Origin: Verrucomicrobiales bacterium | GTDB lineage: Bacteria > Verrucomicrobiota > Verrucomicrobiia > Verrucomicrobiales > DEV007 | DNA length: 63,174 nucleotides | Direction: 5' to 3' | Assembly: GCA_029233965.1 (NCBI GenBank) | Contig: JARGOP010000014.1 | Coordinates: 25,950-89,123 of the forward strand | Shown: positions 8,213-17,397 of the stretch, piece after piece | How positions within the stretch are numbered: the stretch's first letter is position 1 | Layout: each line of letters starts with the position of its first letter | The notes under the pieces: model-generated | What the model was told of the DNA's origin: nothing | The model's database searches: none | Seen by the model: only the letters and a program-made list of their open reading frames with translations | Translations under genes and position numbers: made by a program

Positions 8213-9655
8213 TTAGACGTCGAGCGCCCATCCTTCGCGATATTCGCGCTTGATGAGTTCGGCTGCTTCCGGCGTGTTCGGAGAGCTGAGCGTCCCGGAA
8301 TCCCACTCGATCTTCTTGTTGAGACGAACGGCGAGGTTTCCGAGAAGCACCATTTCAGTGAAGGGACCACTCTGGGAGAACTTCGACTGGGGAAGCTCAG
8401 GGTCACCGGCCACGATCGCATCGTAGAATTCCTTGTGAGGATCTTCGTCCCGGGCACGCGGAATCGATGGCTCAGGAAAATCAAATCCGTCCATGAGTTT
8501 GCCGGGTTTCACGATCCAGTTATCGTTCGAACGGTTGAAGAAGACTTTCCCCTCGGTTCCGATAATGACACTGCCATATCCCTGATTGCTGATCCCATCC
8601 ATGCCTTCGAGAACTTCCTCGGGTGGCAGATTGCGCTCACGGATTTTGCCCCCGTCGATTGAACTCTCAAGGGCCCACTTCTCAGGGTTGAAGACCGCGT
8701 CCTTATAGCCGTCGTACCAGTGATATTTCACCGGTGACTTGCCGTTCGGGGACGGAAACTCGTATTCGATCGTTGCCCAGGTTGGTGGAGAAATCTCACT
8801 TTGTGCTCCACGACCATCCGCACTGACAGCGGAAACGCTCGTTGGAGCTCCGATGTTAGCGGCCCAGAAAGAACAGTCCATGATGTGGCAGGCCATGTCA
8901 CCGAGGGCCCCGGTGCCGAAGTCCCAATAGCCGCGCCATTTGAACGGTGCAATTTTGGAGCTGTACTCATGGAACGGTGCCGGACCAATCCAGAGATCCC
9001 AGTTGATGTGCTTGGGAACTTCCTCCGCCTCGGGCCATTCAGGGATTCCCTGTGGCCAGATCGGACGGTTCGTCCAGGCATGAACTTCGGTCACCTCGCC
9101 GATCAATCCGGCGCGGATCAATTCGACCATGCGGCGCATGTGATTCTCGGCGTGCGCCTGATTGCCCATCTGCGTCACGACCCCGGTTTTCGCCGCGAGC
9201 TCAGTCAGGTAGCGGGCTTCCCAGATCCCGTGAGTGAGGGGCTTCTGCGTGTAAACCGCACAGTCCTTGCGCATCGCCGCAGCGGTCGCGTGCGCGTGAA
9301 CATGGTCGGGGGTCGAAACGGTGACCGCATCGATCTTGTCCCCTTCGGACTCGATCATTTCGCGCCAGTCATCGAAGAACTTGGCATCCGGGTAATTCTC
9401 ACGGGATTTCACCCAGTTCCCCCCCACATTGGGATACTTGCTGGAATCAACGATATCACAGAGGTGAGTAACCTGAAATCCGGCATCCGCAGAGTTGCTG
9501 ATATCGCTGGCCCCTTTGCCGGAAATACCGATGCCCGCGAGCGTGATTTTGTCGTTGGCTCCAAAGACGCGGCTCGGGACGACTTGAAAATTAAAGGCGG
9601 CCGCAGTGGCAGCAGCTCCTTTGACGAAGTTTCGGCGGGAAGTATTTTTTTCCAT
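8213..9655 (-). CDS. Tat-exported Gfo/Idh/MocA-family oxidoreductase
   Basis: Encodes 480 residues from the ATG at 9655. The N-terminus has a twin-arginine signal (SRRNFVKGAAATAAAF), so the folded, cofactor-loaded protein is probably exported. Then follow a nucleotide-binding fold (KITLAGIGISGKG), the family signature region (STPDHVHAHATAAAMRKDCAVYTQKPL, with Lys of QKPL) and a C-terminal alpha/beta domain with the metal/sugar-site-like HIMDCSFW and WRGYWDFGTG. Such enzymes oxidise or epimerise sugars with NAD(P). They are numerous in Verrucomicrobiota and Planctomycetota that degrade polysaccharides. The substrate cannot be read from the sequence. Confidence 0.88.
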   Translation of the reverse strand: MEKNTSRRNFVKGAAATAAAFNFQVVPSRVFGANDKITLAGIGISGKGASDISNSADAGFQVTHLCDIVDSSKYPNVGGNWVKSRENYPDAKFFDDWREMIESEGDKIDAVTVSTPDHVHAHATAAAMRKDCAVYTQKPLTHGIWEARYLTELAAKTGVVTQMGNQAHAENHMRRMVELIRAGLIGEVTEVHAWTNRPIWPQGIPEWPEAEEVPKHINWDLWIGPAPFHEYSSKIAPFKWRGYWDFGTGALGDMACHIMDCSFWAANIGAPTSVSAVSADGRGAQSEISPPTWATIEYEFPSPNGKSPVKYHWYDGYKDAVFNPEKWALESSIDGGKIRERNLPPEEVLEGMDGISNQGYGSVIIGTEGKVFFNRSNDNWIVKPGKLMDGFDFPEPSIPRARDEDPHKEFYDAIVAGDPELPQSKFSQSGPFTEMVLLGNLAVRLNKKIEWDSGTLSSPNTPEAAELIKREYREGWALDV

Positions 9656-9801
9656 GTATTCTAATTCGGACAATCACTTGGCGTGAGCGGGTATTAAACG
9701 GTAAAAGCAAGGTCCCTTCAATGCCGTAATGAGGGCAAAAAAGGGAGGCCATTTGATCTCATGCGTGAGCCGTATTCGAATGAGCAACCGAGTCAGCAGG
9801 T

Positions 9802-11133
9802 TCAAGCCTCCACCGTATCACTGGAAAGCACAACCTCCCCTTCCGAGGTTGCCACGACGACGGCCCCGCAGGAGTCGCTGAAAACGTTCACTGCGGTTCG
9901 CAGCATGTCGAGCGGACGGTCCACCGCGAGAATCAATCCGATGACCGCTTCCGGGTTCGGAATGCCGACGTTGTAGACGATGATCGTGATCGCAACGAGA
10001 CTGGCGGAAGGCACCCCGGCCACTCCGATGCTGGTCAAGAGCGCGAGCATCACAACAGTGAACTGAGTCGAGAGCGCCATCTCAAAGCCGAGAACCTGAG
10101 CGACGAACATCACCGCGACACACTCATAGAGAGCCGTGCCGTCCATGTTCACGGTCGCTCCGAGTGGCAGCACGAAGCTCGTGACCCGGTCGGAAACCCC
10201 GGCGTTCCGGTGAAGGGATTTCATCGTAACCGGCAGGGTCGCGGAACTGGACGCAGTCGAAAAGGCCGTGAGAAGCGCATTCCGCATCGCGTAAATGTGT
10301 CGGCGCGGGCTGACCCCGGCGACAAACCTGAGGACAAGAGGCATCACGATGAAGGCATGAGCAAGGAGCGCCGCGACGACGACAAAGAAATATTTCGCGA
10401 GCAGCTTCACGATGTCGAACCCTGTCTGCGCACTGGTCTCCGCAACGAGAGCAAAGACACCGACAGGAGCGAGCCACATGACCCAGTTCGTGATGAGCAG
10501 AGTGAGTTCATTGAGGCCCTCAAAAAATTTGAGAACAGATCCCCGTCCGTCCGAACTGATGAAAATAAGCCCCACCCCGGTGAGAAGACTCACAAAGATG
10601 AGCGCGAGCATCTTGTCGTTGGCGCCGAAGGCTTCGAAGACATTTTGGGGGACCATCCGGAGAAAGAGCTCCGTGACGGCATTCATGCCGCCCTCCTGCC
10701 CGACCAGTTTGCCCTCGACCATGCCCGCATACTTCTCCTGATTTGCCTCAAACTGGCTTCTGATCGCCTCATTCGGCTGACCGTTTTCCAGGCCCGGCTT
10801 GAAGGTGTTGACCAAGATGAGGCCAATGATAATCGCGACAAAACTGGAGAGCGTGTAGTAGAGCAGCGTCTTTCCTCCAAGCCTCGCAAAGCCATCCGTT
10901 TTCCCGAGACCTGCAATGCCGACAACTATGGAGGTAAAGACCAGAGGCACGATGACCATCTTCAGCAAATTCATGAAGAGCGTCCCGATATAATCGAACA
11001 CTCCGATAAGCTTTTCCCCGAGGGAATTGAATACCAGGTCCGGTTCCGTCGCGACGACGCAGGTTGCATTGATGACCGCGCCGACAATGAGCGCGGCGAT
11101 CATGGAGACGAGGATCCACTGCCAGGGTTTCAT
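9802..11133 (-). CDS. Dicarboxylate/amino acid:cation symporter (DAACS, GltP/DctA type)
   Basis: Encodes 443 residues with about eight membrane segments. The family hallmarks are visible: the serine-rich reentrant stretch (AFSTASSSATLPVT) and the substrate/cation-binding segment SFVLPLGATVNMDGTALYE, followed by the second hairpin near GVAGVPSASLVAI. These proteins bring in C4-dicarboxylates, glutamate or aspartate with H+ or Na+. An unusual hydrophilic insertion (FKPGLENGQPNEAIRSQFE) lies after the third membrane segment. The N-terminus begins with a hydrophobic segment from the ATG at 11133. It lies downstream of dnaB but is separated by a probable terminator. Confidence 0.92.
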   Translation of the reverse strand: MKPWQWILVSMIAALIVGAVINATCVVATEPDLVFNSLGEKLIGVFDYIGTLFMNLLKMVIVPLVFTSIVVGIAGLGKTDGFARLGGKTLLYYTLSSFVAIIIGLILVNTFKPGLENGQPNEAIRSQFEANQEKYAGMVEGKLVGQEGGMNAVTELFLRMVPQNVFEAFGANDKMLALIFVSLLTGVGLIFISSDGRGSVLKFFEGLNELTLLITNWVMWLAPVGVFALVAETSAQTGFDIVKLLAKYFFVVVAALLAHAFIVMPLVLRFVAGVSPRRHIYAMRNALLTAFSTASSSATLPVTMKSLHRNAGVSDRVTSFVLPLGATVNMDGTALYECVAVMFVAQVLGFEMALSTQFTVVMLALLTSIGVAGVPSASLVAITIIVYNVGIPNPEAVIGLILAVDRPLDMLRTAVNVFSDSCGAVVVATSEGEVVLSSDTVEA

Positions 11134-11161
11134 GGGGTATCCGGGAAAAAGCTAAGAAAGA

Positions 11162-11178
11162 GTTGGGTTTATCCCAAC
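11162..11178 (-). terminator. Probable weak terminator after dnaB
   Basis: A 6-bp perfect stem (GTTGGG/CCCAAC) with a 5-base loop, followed on the minus strand by a T-rich stretch (TCTTTCTTAGCTTTTT). A second short dyad (AATCGC/GCGATT, 11196-11215) lies just upstream. Both are in the 153-base gap between dnaB and the symporter gene. Confidence 0.5.
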
Positions 11179-11286
11179 GCAGAGACCATGCCCGAAATCG
11201 CTTTTCGTGGCGATTCTTTCTTATTTTTTTCCACGAGAGCGGGTGATCTGATCACTCGTGAGCGCAAAGCCCGCACCCGATCGTGA

Positions 11287-12777
11287 TCAATGTTCAGAAC
11301 TCTTCGCCCGGTTTTCGAAGCGCATGAACTCCTTGTGGAAGGTCAGCGGAACTTCCCCGGTAGGACCGTTTCGCTGCTTTGCAATGATGAACTCAGCTTC
11401 CCCTGCTTTCTCCTCCCGATCATCCTCATCGTCCGCATAGACCTCAGGACGCATCAGCAGCCCGACGAGGTCGGCGTCCTGCTCGATTGAGCCGGACTCA
11501 CGAAGGTCACTCATTTTCGGTTTTCCACCACGGCCGTCCGGGTTCCGGTTCAGCTGGGCAAGAACGATCACGGGAATGTTCAGTTCCTTGGCAATCCCTT
11601 TGATGCCGCCTGAAATCTGGGCAACCTCTTTTTCACGACCGTCACGACCGGCCACATCGGGGGCGCGGAGAAGCTGGAGATAGTCAATCGCGATGAGCTG
11701 AATGTCGTGATCAGCCTTGAGGCGACGGGCTTTCGCCTGCAACTCATTGATCGTGATACCCGGCGTATCATCAATCCAGATCGGTGCCTCGGCGAGCTGG
11801 CCCGCCGTGTTCATGAGCTTGGGCAAATCCTGCTTGGAAAGGAAACCTCCCCGCAGTTTCTGCATTTGCACCTTGGCCCGCGAACAAAGGACACGCTGAA
11901 CCAGTGATTCGCAGCTCATCTCGAGACTGAACACCGCGACCGGAATCGGGTTGTCTTTCCGGATCGAAATGTTTTCGACGATATTCATGACAAACGAAGT
12001 CTTTCCCATCGAAGGACGGGCCGCGACGACGATCATTTCCCCTCCATGGAGCCCGTTGGTCATTTCATCGAGATCGTGAAACCCGGTCATGAGCCCACCG
12101 GCATTTCCCTCTCCACTGTACATGTCCTGAATCGTCTGGATAACGTTGAGGACGTGAGTCTTCATTTCTTCGATCCCCTTCTCCTGCTCAGTCTCGTTGC
12201 GGATCTTGAGGATCCGCTTCTCAACCGTGTCGAGAAAGTCCGCCACTTTTTCAGGACCGTCATAGGCGTGAGTGACGCACTCGGTGCAATCCTGAATGAC
12301 ACGGCGGAGGACGAATTTTTCCTTAAGGAAGCCGATGTAGGTATCGAAGAGAGCCGTCGTCGGCACATCATCGAGCAGGTCCGCAAGAGCCTTGGGGCCG
12401 CCCACGGAGTCGAGCTGCCCCCGCTGGTCAAGCTCGGTGGAGAGAACAATGAGATCGAGAGCCCCGCCCGGTCTCGTTTTGTAGAGGTGAAGGAGGCAGT
12501 CGTAGAGGATGCGATGGGCCGGGATATAGAAGAAGCCCGGCGACATCTTCTCAATTGCGACGGGGATCATATTGCTCGGGTCCATGAGCATACAGCTCAA
12601 AGCGGCCCGCTCCGCATCGGCGTTGAGCGGCATGGAACGCAGAGGGTCATCGGACGAACCGGGCTTGATCTCCCGGTCGTTTCGATTCCCTCCCCTCGGG
12701 CCGGACTTGAGGGAGTCCGATCCTTTGCCCTTCCCTTTCGGAAAAGCATCGGACGGGGAAAAGGCGGAATCTGGCAT
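11287..12777 (-). CDS. dnaB: Replicative DNA helicase DnaB
   Basis: Encodes 496 residues. The N-terminal helical domain (ADAERAALSCMLMDPSNM, about residues 53-150) is followed by a linker and a RecA-like motor with Walker A ARPSMGKT at 253-260, Walker B LIAIDYLQLL near 355 and the arginine-finger region. The hexamer unwinds DNA ahead of the replisome. The first 50 residues are a basic, glycine-rich, low-complexity extension not found in most DnaB proteins, so the true start may be later (for example Met49). The gene follows rplI, the arrangement seen in many bacteria, though a strong terminator separates them here. Confidence 0.96.
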   Translation of the reverse strand: MPDSAFSPSDAFPKGKGKGSDSLKSGPRGGNRNDREIKPGSSDDPLRSMPLNADAERAALSCMLMDPSNMIPVAIEKMSPGFFYIPAHRILYDCLLHLYKTRPGGALDLIVLSTELDQRGQLDSVGGPKALADLLDDVPTTALFDTYIGFLKEKFVLRRVIQDCTECVTHAYDGPEKVADFLDTVEKRILKIRNETEQEKGIEEMKTHVLNVIQTIQDMYSGEGNAGGLMTGFHDLDEMTNGLHGGEMIVVAARPSMGKTSFVMNIVENISIRKDNPIPVAVFSLEMSCESLVQRVLCSRAKVQMQKLRGGFLSKQDLPKLMNTAGQLAEAPIWIDDTPGITINELQAKARRLKADHDIQLIAIDYLQLLRAPDVAGRDGREKEVAQISGGIKGIAKELNIPVIVLAQLNRNPDGRGGKPKMSDLRESGSIEQDADLVGLLMRPEVYADDEDDREEKAGEAEFIIAKQRNGPTGEVPLTFHKEFMRFENRAKSSEH

Positions 12778-12845
12778 GATGGAACAGGGTTTGTGTTGAA
12801 GGGACGGGGTCCGTCTTTGTGATTCCGATCTCGCGAGGCGGACAT

Positions 12846-12879
12846 AAAAAAGGCGGGTTGCCAGTAAAGCAACCCGCCT
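12846..12879 (-). terminator. Strong rho-independent terminator after rplI
   Basis: A perfect 11-bp stem (AGGCGGGTTGC, 12851-12861, with GCAACCCGCCT, 12869-12879), 7-base loop, then six T residues on the minus strand. It lies 49 bases after the rplI stop. Confidence 0.93.
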
Positions 12880-12927
12880 GAAATTCGCAAAGCGATTCGG
12901 TCAAAATCGCTATTTTTGATCTCAGCC

Positions 12928-13419
12928 TCAGCTATCCGAGCCTTCAGTCGATTCTGAATTCTCGTCCGCAGCGAGGACACGAACCGTGATGGAGGCCTCG
13001 ACATCAGGGTGAAGCTTGATTGGAATGTCGTAGCTGCCGGTTGTCTTGATCGGCTTCTCAAGGTCGATCTGGTGACGATCGATCTCGAGCTTGCTCTTCT
13101 CGTTGATCAGTGCAGCGATGTCAGCCGTAGTGACAGAACCGAACGCCTTGCCACCCTGGCCCATCGCCAGGACTGTGGAAAGACGAAGCTTCTTCAGCTT
13201 GGTTGCAGCGTTCTCCGCATCGGCACGCTCTTCGGCTTCGCGCCGGGCGCGGGCCTCTTTGAGCTGCGCGACGTGACGAAGATTTCCCTTCGTCGCCTCG
13301 AATGCACGTCCTTGAGGAACGAGGAAGTTCCGCGCATATCCACGCTTCACCTTGACCACGTCCGCCTCTGCGCCGAGTCCCTCGATCTTCTCCTTTAAAA
13401 TCACATCTACAGTTGCCAT
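12928..13419 (-). CDS. rplI: 50S ribosomal protein L9
   Basis: Encodes 163 residues from the ATG at 13419, chosen because L9 proteins begin with a beta strand like ATVDVILKEKIEGLG and because the 13 extra upstream residues do not fit the family. The N-terminal rRNA-binding domain contains the signature GLGAEADVVKVKRGYARNFLVPQGRA. A long connecting helix rich in Lys, Ala and Glu and a C-terminal domain (FGSVTTADIAALIN) follow, with a short acidic tail beyond the usual end. L9 binds 23S rRNA at the base of the L1 stalk. Confidence 0.96.
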   Translation of the reverse strand: MATVDVILKEKIEGLGAEADVVKVKRGYARNFLVPQGRAFEATKGNLRHVAQLKEARARREAEERADAENAATKLKKLRLSTVLAMGQGGKAFGSVTTADIAALINEKSKLEIDRHQIDLEKPIKTTGSYDIPIKLHPDVEASITVRVLAADENSESTEGSDS

Positions 13420-13542
13420 GGTCGGGTGAATTTGCCTTCTAAAAAATGAGCGGGACATGTAGGCGATAAGATCGCATCTGTCAACTTCCGCTGCCGAAGA
13501 TTTATCTTTCCAAACAAAATCTCTGATTCATCTTACCCCACT

Positions 13543-14127
13543 ATGGCAGAAGTTCCTTCGACATTTCAGCTCAAAGCAGGTCAATCAGTCCCCGATTTCA
13601 GTCTTCAGGACGGAAAGGGAGAATCCCATACCCTCGCGAACCTTCGCGACGGCAAAAACGGGCTCCTCGTCGCATTCGTCTGCAACCACTGCCCCTTTGT
13701 CGTCCATCTCGCCGGATCATTCGGCCAGTTCGCGAGAGAGATTGGCGAAAAGGGCATTCAAACCGTGGCGATCAGCGCGAATGATGTCGACAACTACCCG
13801 GCTGACGCCCCCCCAAAGATGGTGGAGTTTGCCGCCGCAAACGGCTGGGAGTTCCCCTACCTCTACGACGAATCTCAGGACGTCGCGAAATCCTACGCCG
13901 CTGCGTGCACCCCTGATTTCTACCTTTTCGATGCTGAAGGAAAGCTGACCTACGCCGGCCAGTATGATGAAACCCGTCCCGGGCGCGGCGGTGAGGCTCA
14001 CGGGGGCGATCTCCGGCGCGCCGTTGAAGACCTACTCTCCGGTCAGCCCACTGCGGAGCCCTGGTATCCGAGTACTGGATGCAACATCAAGTGGAAGCCG
14101 GGCGGGGCTCCTGACTACTTCGGCTGA
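13543..14127 (+). CDS. Thioredoxin-fold redoxin (PRX-like)
   Basis: Encodes 194 residues without a signal peptide, so cytoplasmic. It matches the peroxiredoxin-like group with active-site CNHCP (Cys47 and Cys50), a second conserved Cys122 in ACTPDF before the cis-proline loop, and a conserved C-terminal STGCNIKWK (Cys180). Members are thought to be thiol peroxidases or reductases, but no substrate is established. The CxxC and the extra cysteines suggest internal disulfide relay. It is followed after 82 bases by a sulfatase gene on the same strand. Confidence 0.85.
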   Translation: MAEVPSTFQLKAGQSVPDFSLQDGKGESHTLANLRDGKNGLLVAFVCNHCPFVVHLAGSFGQFAREIGEKGIQTVAISANDVDNYPADAPPKMVEFAAANGWEFPYLYDESQDVAKSYAAACTPDFYLFDAEGKLTYAGQYDETRPGRGGEAHGGDLRRAVEDLLSGQPTAEPWYPSTGCNIKWKPGGAPDYFG

Positions 14128-14209
14128 CGAGAATGCATTAGTTTGGCGCAATTGCGATCAATCTACGCTCGTTAGTTCTCTTCGAATTATGGATCATCCG
14201 GAAAGTCCC

Positions 14210-15559
14210 ATGCGCGTTCTCATCTCCTTTATCGCACTCCTCTTTTCCGCTGGTGTCTCCCATGCCAACCCGAACATCGTCTTCATCATCACCGATGACA
14301 TGGGTTATGCCGACATCTCCTCTTTCGGTGCCCCCGATCTGAAAACGCCCCGGATCGATGAACTGGCAAGGGATGGCGTGAAGTTTACGAATGCCTATGC
14401 CATGGGGCCGGAATGCACCCCTTCCCGCGTTTCGTACCTGACCGGCAGATATCCGCAGCGTGTCGGCGGCCTCGAATGCGCGATCGGAACGGGCAATGTG
14501 GGTCGCTATGATGACGCAATTCGTCTCGCCGCGGAAAAAGACCTCGGCCTTCCCGCCGAGTATGCTGTTTTAGCCCCCGCCCTGAAGAAGGCCGGCTATA
14601 CGAACGCGATTTTCGGAAAGTGGCACCTCGGCTATGAGCCGAAGTTCTCCCCTCGCGAGCAGGGCTTCGACGAGTTTGTGGGATTTCTCGGCGGCAATGT
14701 GGATTACTTCCGCCACAAAGAACTCTCCGATATTGAAGTCTACCTCTCAGGGACCGAGCCGATCACCCGCGAAGGCTACACCACCGACCTGATCAGAGAC
14801 GATGCCCTCGCTTTCATCAGGAAACAGGCCGCCACACCGGAAAAACCATTTTTCCTCTACCTGCCTCACGCAGCTCCGCATTTCCCCTTTCAAGGGCCGG
14901 ACGATGATGATGGCGGACTTCCCTCCGAGGAGGAATGGACTCTTGGGACCCGCGAAACCTACATCGAAATGATGAAGAACCTCGACGAATCAGTGGGTGC
15001 GGTCGTCGATGCCCTTGAGGAGCACGGGTTGAGCGAAAATACCCTCATCGTCTTCACGAGCGACCACGGCGCCATGAAGCCCGGTCTGAATACCCCGTGG
15101 CGGGACTACAAGGGCACCCTTTTCGACGGAGGCATCCGCGTTCCTCTGATCGCGAAATGGCCCGGCGTTCTCAAAGCGGGGATCGTGAGTGAACAGGTCG
15201 GCACACTCATGGACCTTACCGGAAGCTTCCTCAACGCAGCCGGAGCGAAGCTGCCTCAGGGCCTTGCCCTCGACGGCGATGACCTCATTGAACATGTCAG
15301 AACCGGTGGCGAGGACTACCCTCGAACCCTCTTCTGGAGAGCCCGGCGCGGTGACCGGACCTGGAAAGCGGTGCGGCACGGCGATTGGAAATACCTCTAC
15401 AAGATCGAAGGCGGAGAAACGGAGGAATGGCTGTTCCATCTCAAATCAGATCCCGGCGAGGAAAAGAGCCTTTGGGCTGAAGAAAAACACGCCAAGACCC
15501 TCGCCAACTTGAAGTCCAGGCTCTCTGACTGGGAAAAGAAAGTCGCTCACAAACGCTGA
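14210..15559 (+). CDS. Exported type I sulfatase
   Basis: Encodes 449 residues from the ATG at 14210, chosen because it begins a signal peptide (MRVLISFIALLFSAGVSHA) and has GGAAAG-like purines just upstream (GGAAAG at 14200-14205). Metal-binding Asp29 and Asp30 (IITDDMGYAD) and the formylglycine motif CTPSR (Cys69) followed by LTGR mark an alkaline-phosphatase-fold sulfatase of the S1 family. The cysteine must be oxidised by a maturase, which is not encoded here. It hydrolyses sulfate esters, probably from algal or host polysaccharides. The C-terminal part (GDWKYLYKIEGGETEEWLF) has the usual sulfatase end. Confidence 0.92.
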   Translation: MRVLISFIALLFSAGVSHANPNIVFIITDDMGYADISSFGAPDLKTPRIDELARDGVKFTNAYAMGPECTPSRVSYLTGRYPQRVGGLECAIGTGNVGRYDDAIRLAAEKDLGLPAEYAVLAPALKKAGYTNAIFGKWHLGYEPKFSPREQGFDEFVGFLGGNVDYFRHKELSDIEVYLSGTEPITREGYTTDLIRDDALAFIRKQAATPEKPFFLYLPHAAPHFPFQGPDDDDGGLPSEEEWTLGTRETYIEMMKNLDESVGAVVDALEEHGLSENTLIVFTSDHGAMKPGLNTPWRDYKGTLFDGGIRVPLIAKWPGVLKAGIVSEQVGTLMDLTGSFLNAAGAKLPQGLALDGDDLIEHVRTGGEDYPRTLFWRARRGDRTWKAVRHGDWKYLYKIEGGETEEWLFHLKSDPGEEKSLWAEEKHAKTLANLKSRLSDWEKKVAHKR

Positions 15560-15631
15560 TCCGGAAACTCAAGAGGATTGGCTCATCGATCCAACCCTGT
15601 TGAGTCTAAACCGGCGAGGCTTGTATCAGCC

Positions 15632-17395
15632 ATGGCGATCGGAGAAGATTTCGGTCGAAAGTCGCCTATTCTGATCGAAAATAGGTGGGTGAGTGAGAAA
15701 ACTGAGAACGGCGCCGTGACTGAGAGACCTACCTGGGTAATGGGGCACAGGAATCCCGATACCGATGCAATTTGTTCGGCGATTGCCTATGCAGAACTGC
15801 TGAAGCAGACCCGCATCCCGTCCGCGCAGGCTGCCTGCTGCGGTCCGCCGAACAGCAGAACAGAATGGGTTCTCGCTCAGGCCGGCATTCAACGTCCCAG
15901 GTTGATGAGCGACGTTTATCTCCGGGCCGAGGATATCTGCCGGTCAGCGGTCACCATGGCGAAAGCCACGGATACCGTGATCGAGGCCTACCGCCAGATG
16001 ACGGAGCATGGGTTTCGAAGTCTTCCTGTCGCCGACGAGAATGGTAAGCTCATGGGAATGCTCGCCCTTCAGGATCTCCTCGCTCTCCTGATTCCCTCGA
16101 CTGAGAAAGGAGACGAAGCCCGCCAGGTCACCACTTCGACTGAAAACATTGCCCGGATTCTCGACGCAGAGATAATTCACCTCACCGAACACTGTCACGA
16201 CGAACAGAACTTCCTCATGATGGTGGCCGGGTCTTCGGAACCGGTGATGCAGGAACGAATTGCACGCCTTCCCAAGGACGAGCTTCTCATTATCACCGGA
16301 GATCGCATCGGGGTGCAACTGCAGGCTGTCGAGGCCGGCGTCCGCTGCCTTGTCATCACCAGCGGATTCGCTCCGCCCAGCGCGATCATTGCCGCAGCTA
16401 AGGATTCGAAGACGGCGATCCTCGTGACGAAACGCGACACCGCTTCCACGACCCAGCTCATTCGCGGAGCGCGCTCGATTCACAATGCGATCTCGGAGGA
16501 ATTCATCTCTTTCTCTCCCGATGCGAAGCTTCAGGTCATCAAAGACAAGATTAAGAACAACCGCCGCCAGGCCCTCTTTCCGGTCTGTGATCCTGAAACA
16601 AAAGAACTGATCGGGGTCTTCTCCCGAACTGATCTCGTGAACCCCGAGAAGCCCAAACTGGTTCTCGTCGATCACAACGAGTTTTCGCAAGCCGTCAGCG
16701 GAGCGGATGAAGCGCACATCATTGAGGTGATCGATCACCACCGGCTCAGCGGTAACCTCGTCACGAAAGAACCGATTCAATTCATCAACAAAACGGTCGG
16801 CTCGACCTGCACGATTGTCGGAAATTCATTCCGAACCTATCAGATTACCCCCGACAAAAGCATCGCCCTTTGCATTTGTGCCGGGATCATTTCCGACACG
16901 CTGAACCTCACCTCTCCCACGACGACGGATGAGGACCGCGAAATTCTGGAATGGGCAAGCCGGATTGCGAATATCGACGTCGATAAATTCAAAGAGTTTT
17001 TCTTCTCGGCCGGATCAGTTCTCCGGAGCGCTGACGTTACCGACGCGGTAAATTCCGATCGGAAAGAGTTCGAAGAAAGTGGCTACCGCCTCAGCATTTC
17101 GCAGGTCGAGGAAATCGGTTTCGACTATTTCTGGCCGGCCCGTGAGGCACTTCAGGAAACCCTCAGGACAACAATTCAGGCAAACAATCTGGATTTTGCG
17201 TGCCTCATGATCACGGACATCACGTTGAATGACAGCCTCCTTCTCATTGAAGCTTCACAGGAAATTCGACAGCTGATCTCCTACCCGAAGAAGGATTCCC
17301 ACCTCTTTATCCTCAAAGGTGTCGTGAGCCGGAAGAAGCAGCTGTTTCCCTACCTCAGCTCCGTCCTCGCCGAAATCCCCAAGGAGGGAGACTGA
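15632..17395 (+). CDS. Manganese-dependent inorganic pyrophosphatase-like DHH protein with CBS and DRTGG domains
   Basis: Encodes 587 residues from the ATG at 15632; the open frame starts earlier at a TTG (15578), and a later GTG near 15689 is possible too. Order: first part of the DHH phosphoesterase domain (VMGHRNPDTDAICSAIAYAEL), a CBS domain (ICRSAVTMAKATDTVIEAYRQM), a DRTGG domain (ITGDRIGVQLQAVEAGVRCLVITSG), a second CBS domain, then the rest of the catalytic domain (LVDHNEF, VIDHHR, STCTIV) and a DHHA2 domain. This is the layout of nucleotide-regulated family II pyrophosphatases, in which AMP/ADP bound at CBS control pyrophosphate hydrolysis in the cytoplasm. Confidence 0.9.
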   Translation: MAIGEDFGRKSPILIENRWVSEKTENGAVTERPTWVMGHRNPDTDAICSAIAYAELLKQTRIPSAQAACCGPPNSRTEWVLAQAGIQRPRLMSDVYLRAEDICRSAVTMAKATDTVIEAYRQMTEHGFRSLPVADENGKLMGMLALQDLLALLIPSTEKGDEARQVTTSTENIARILDAEIIHLTEHCHDEQNFLMMVAGSSEPVMQERIARLPKDELLIITGDRIGVQLQAVEAGVRCLVITSGFAPPSAIIAAAKDSKTAILVTKRDTASTTQLIRGARSIHNAISEEFISFSPDAKLQVIKDKIKNNRRQALFPVCDPETKELIGVFSRTDLVNPEKPKLVLVDHNEFSQAVSGADEAHIIEVIDHHRLSGNLVTKEPIQFINKTVGSTCTIVGNSFRTYQITPDKSIALCICAGIISDTLNLTSPTTTDEDREILEWASRIANIDVDKFKEFFFSAGSVLRSADVTDAVNSDRKEFEESGYRLSISQVEEIGFDYFWPAREALQETLRTTIQANNLDFACLMITDITLNDSLLLIEASQEIRQLISYPKKDSHLFILKGVVSRKKQLFPYLSSVLAEIPKEGD

Positions 17396-17397
17396 AC

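Noticed and set aside
10210-10741. Antisense frames near 10210-10741 that look like a second small gene
   Set aside because: They overlap the symporter completely, differ in composition from real neighbours and have no start context.
10210-11286. Plus-strand open frame of 358 codons opposite the symporter gene
   Set aside because: Translation is low-complexity and hydrophilic (many Asp, Arg, Glu, His), as expected for the antisense of a membrane protein gene; the symporter reads perfectly on the other strand.
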